Assembly (NCBI GenBank): GCA_021775615.1
Contig: JAJFHL010000256.1
Span: 1 to 43,484, forward strand
Reading direction: 5' to 3'
DNA from: Hyphomicrobiales bacterium
Lineage (GTDB): Bacteria; Pseudomonadota; Alphaproteobacteria; Rhizobiales; JAJFHB01
Length of the DNA: 43,484 nt
Position 1 is the first letter of the stretch. Each line of letters opens with the position of its first letter. Position numbers and translations under genes: made by a program. This document shows, one piece after another, positions 42,463 through 43,484 of the stretch. Below the pieces are notes generated by a model that did not search any database, was not told the origin of the DNA, and worked only from the letters and a program-made list of their open reading frames with translations.

Positions 42463-42489
42463 ACATGTATTATTCCATGATACAAATGT
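42463..42489. promoter_or_regulatory. Candidate IclR operator
   Basis: ACATGTATTA and TGATACAAATGT form an imperfect palindrome around TTCCA in the 101-base gap between the IclR gene and the SBP56 operon. IclR regulators bind such dyads and often repress a divergent operon. Inferred from position and symmetry. Confidence 0.45.
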
Positions 42490-42507
42490 CTGTAAAGTGA
42501 GAAATTC

Positions 42508-43278
42508 ATGCATCTCGACCGCCTCATCGCCGTGCTCGAAACCGTCGCCGTCGCCGGCCGGCCCGTATCGGCGTCGGAACTGCAGCAGGCGACCGGCCTG
42601 CCGAGGCCGACCTGCTACCGGCTGCTCCAGACATTGGCGGAGCACCGGTTGCTCGATGATCCGCAGGGCAATTCACGCTATTTGGTCGGCGAGCGGCTGA
42701 TCCGGATCGCGTTGCTCGGCCAGTCCGACGTCGACGTGCGCCACGCGGCGACGCCGGCGATGAAGGAGGCGGCGATCGATTTCGGCGAGGCGGTCTTCCT
42801 GTCGCGCTTCCGCAACAAGGGCGTCGAAATCATCCATGTGGAAACCCCGTCCGACCCGACCCGCGCCTATATCCATCCAGGCCTCGGCTTCCGCCCGATG
42901 CATGCGTGTTCCTGCTCCAAGGCGATCGCCGCCTTCGCGGAAGAGGATTTTCAGGACGACATTCTGAACGGCCCGATGAAGGTCTATACGGAACACACCA
43001 AGATCACGGCCGTGGCGCTGCGCGAAGAGTTCTCACAGATCCTCGAGCGCGGCTATGCGGAATGTGTGGAAGAGATCGAGATCGGCGTCTCCAGCGTTGC
43101 CGCGCCGATCCGCATCGGCAATGTCGGCCCCACCTTCTCCGTCGGCGCCATCGGCCCGATCCGCCGCTTCACGGACGGCTACCGCGCCCGCATCGGTGGC
43201 GCGCTGCGCACCCTTGCCCCGAAGATCAGTTCCGCCATCCAGCTCTACGCCGCCGATGAGCGGGCGACCGCGGGGTGA
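42508..43278 (+). CDS. IclR-family transcriptional regulator
   Basis: A 256-residue regulator of standard IclR length. The N-terminal winged helix-turn-helix (about 5-62) shows VAGRPVSASELQQATGLPRP with TCYRLLQTL, and the effector domain (about 75-250) shows HACSCSKAIAAF, GYAECVEEIEIGVSSVAAPI and SVGAIGPIRRF, the usual IclR ligand-pocket segments. It is divergent from the SBP56-ferredoxin-CoA-binding operon, its likely target. Confidence 0.94.
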   Translation: MHLDRLIAVLETVAVAGRPVSASELQQATGLPRPTCYRLLQTLAEHRLLDDPQGNSRYLVGERLIRIALLGQSDVDVRHAATPAMKEAAIDFGEAVFLSRFRNKGVEIIHVETPSDPTRAYIHPGLGFRPMHACSCSKAIAAFAEEDFQDDILNGPMKVYTEHTKITAVALREEFSQILERGYAECVEEIEIGVSSVAAPIRIGNVGPTFSVGAIGPIRRFTDGYRARIGGALRTLAPKISSAIQLYAADERATAG

Positions 43279-43341
43279 GGAAGCACCTTCGGGCAACAGC
43301 TGACACGACGGACACATTAGGACCAGTTCGGCCCGTGCCGT

Positions 43342-43484
43342 TTACGCAAACAGGAAGTCGCTCGCGCCGAGATCCGCCATGGCCACGCCTTCCAGCAGAA
43401 TGGAACCGGTGTTGGTGCCGTACTCGATCAGGACGCCGTCCTTGGTGTCGCTGAATTGAAGATCGCCAAAGCCGCTGACGCCGA
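43342..43484 (-). CDS. C-terminus of an RTX/hemolysin-type secreted protein (partial)
   Basis: The last 47 codons of a gene that enters from beyond the right edge. GFGDLQFSDTKDGVLIEYG followed by ILLEGVAMADLGASDFLFA is the standard C-terminal end of alphaproteobacterial calcium-binding RTX proteins secreted by type I systems; the final hydrophobic DFLFA belongs to the secretion signal. The nonapeptide repeats lie outside the window. It converges on the IclR gene with 63 bases between. Confidence 0.85.
   Translation of the reverse strand, partial: GVSGFGDLQFSDTKDGVLIEYGTNTGSILLEGVAMADLGASDFLFA

Noticed and set aside
14081-43432. 19-bp identical string GGTGCCGTACTCGATCAGG at 14081-14099 and 43414-43432
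   Set aside because: The match does not extend on either side. One copy encodes part of the RTX C-terminus and the other lies at the end of DUF2093. No boundary feature was seen at either place, so chance similarity in GC-rich sequence is the simplest reading.
1-43484. CRISPR arrays, prophage, insertion sequences, integrase or rRNA/tRNA genes
   Set aside because: No regularly spaced repeats, transposase, integrase or phage structural genes, and no rRNA or tRNA sequence, were seen anywhere in the window.

Overview
The window looks like chromosomal DNA of an alphaproteobacterium of the order Hyphomicrobiales (Rhizobiales), GC-rich with short intergenic gaps. The order call rests on the marker families DUF6101, DUF4170 and DUF2093, plant-type GshA, the divergent xseA/purD pair, and an intergenic repeat that resembles the rhizobial RIME family. 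No rRNA, tRNA, CRISPR array, prophage or insertion-sequence transposase was found. The last gene is cut by the right edge. The left edge falls inside a large inverted repeat, which suggests it is a contig end.

1-3.6 kb: an 89-bp perfect inverted repeat, then an in-frame chimera of half a MATE transporter with a DUF937 protein, a LysR regulator, a small four-Cys protein, a cupin and an unknown gene. 3.6-14.3 kb: a mostly housekeeping core. It holds a RIME-like element that supplies the stop codon of gshA, then gshA, rsmE, an EamA exporter, a GNAT plus membrane-protein pair, a roughly 580-bp stretch without a gene, a fatty acid desaturase, ubiA, DUF6101, pmbA, a CysQ-like phosphatase, DUF4170 and DUF2093. 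The lipid A genes waaA and lpxK, which I recall lying between the last two in relatives, are absent here. 14.4-15.7 kb: a small lineage-specific patch with a lipoprotein, a decayed GFA-family gene and a secreted four-Cys protein.

15.7-25.2 kb: xseA, divergent purD followed by a fluoroacetate-dehalogenase-like hydrolase, an APH-fold kinase and a patatin in one tight run, then an MscS-like channel, tadA, rluB and rsmD. 25.2-31.8 kb: an envelope-stress neighbourhood with an ECF sigma factor, its RskA-like membrane anti-sigma factor, an unlisted 59-residue exported peptide, a cysteine synthase, a methyltransferase remnant, a chemoreceptor, a secreted fasciclin-domain protein and a Tat-exported MsrB. 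In mycobacteria SigK/RskA controls fasciclin-domain antigens, so a functional link here is plausible.

31.8-43.5 kb: an accessory catabolic region of small units, several with their own regulator. LysR stands against a phytanoyl-CoA-type dioxygenase. An NAD(P)-dependent reductase faces a GNAT-sulfatase pair. LysR stands against an EamA exporter. A VOC protein and two divergent RidA proteins follow. IclR stands against a three-gene operon of SBP56-type methanethiol oxidase, [2Fe-2S] ferredoxin and CoA-binding protein. The window ends in the C-terminus of an RTX-like secreted protein. The SBP56-ferredoxin-CoA-binding operon is the best candidate here for an undescribed pathway.
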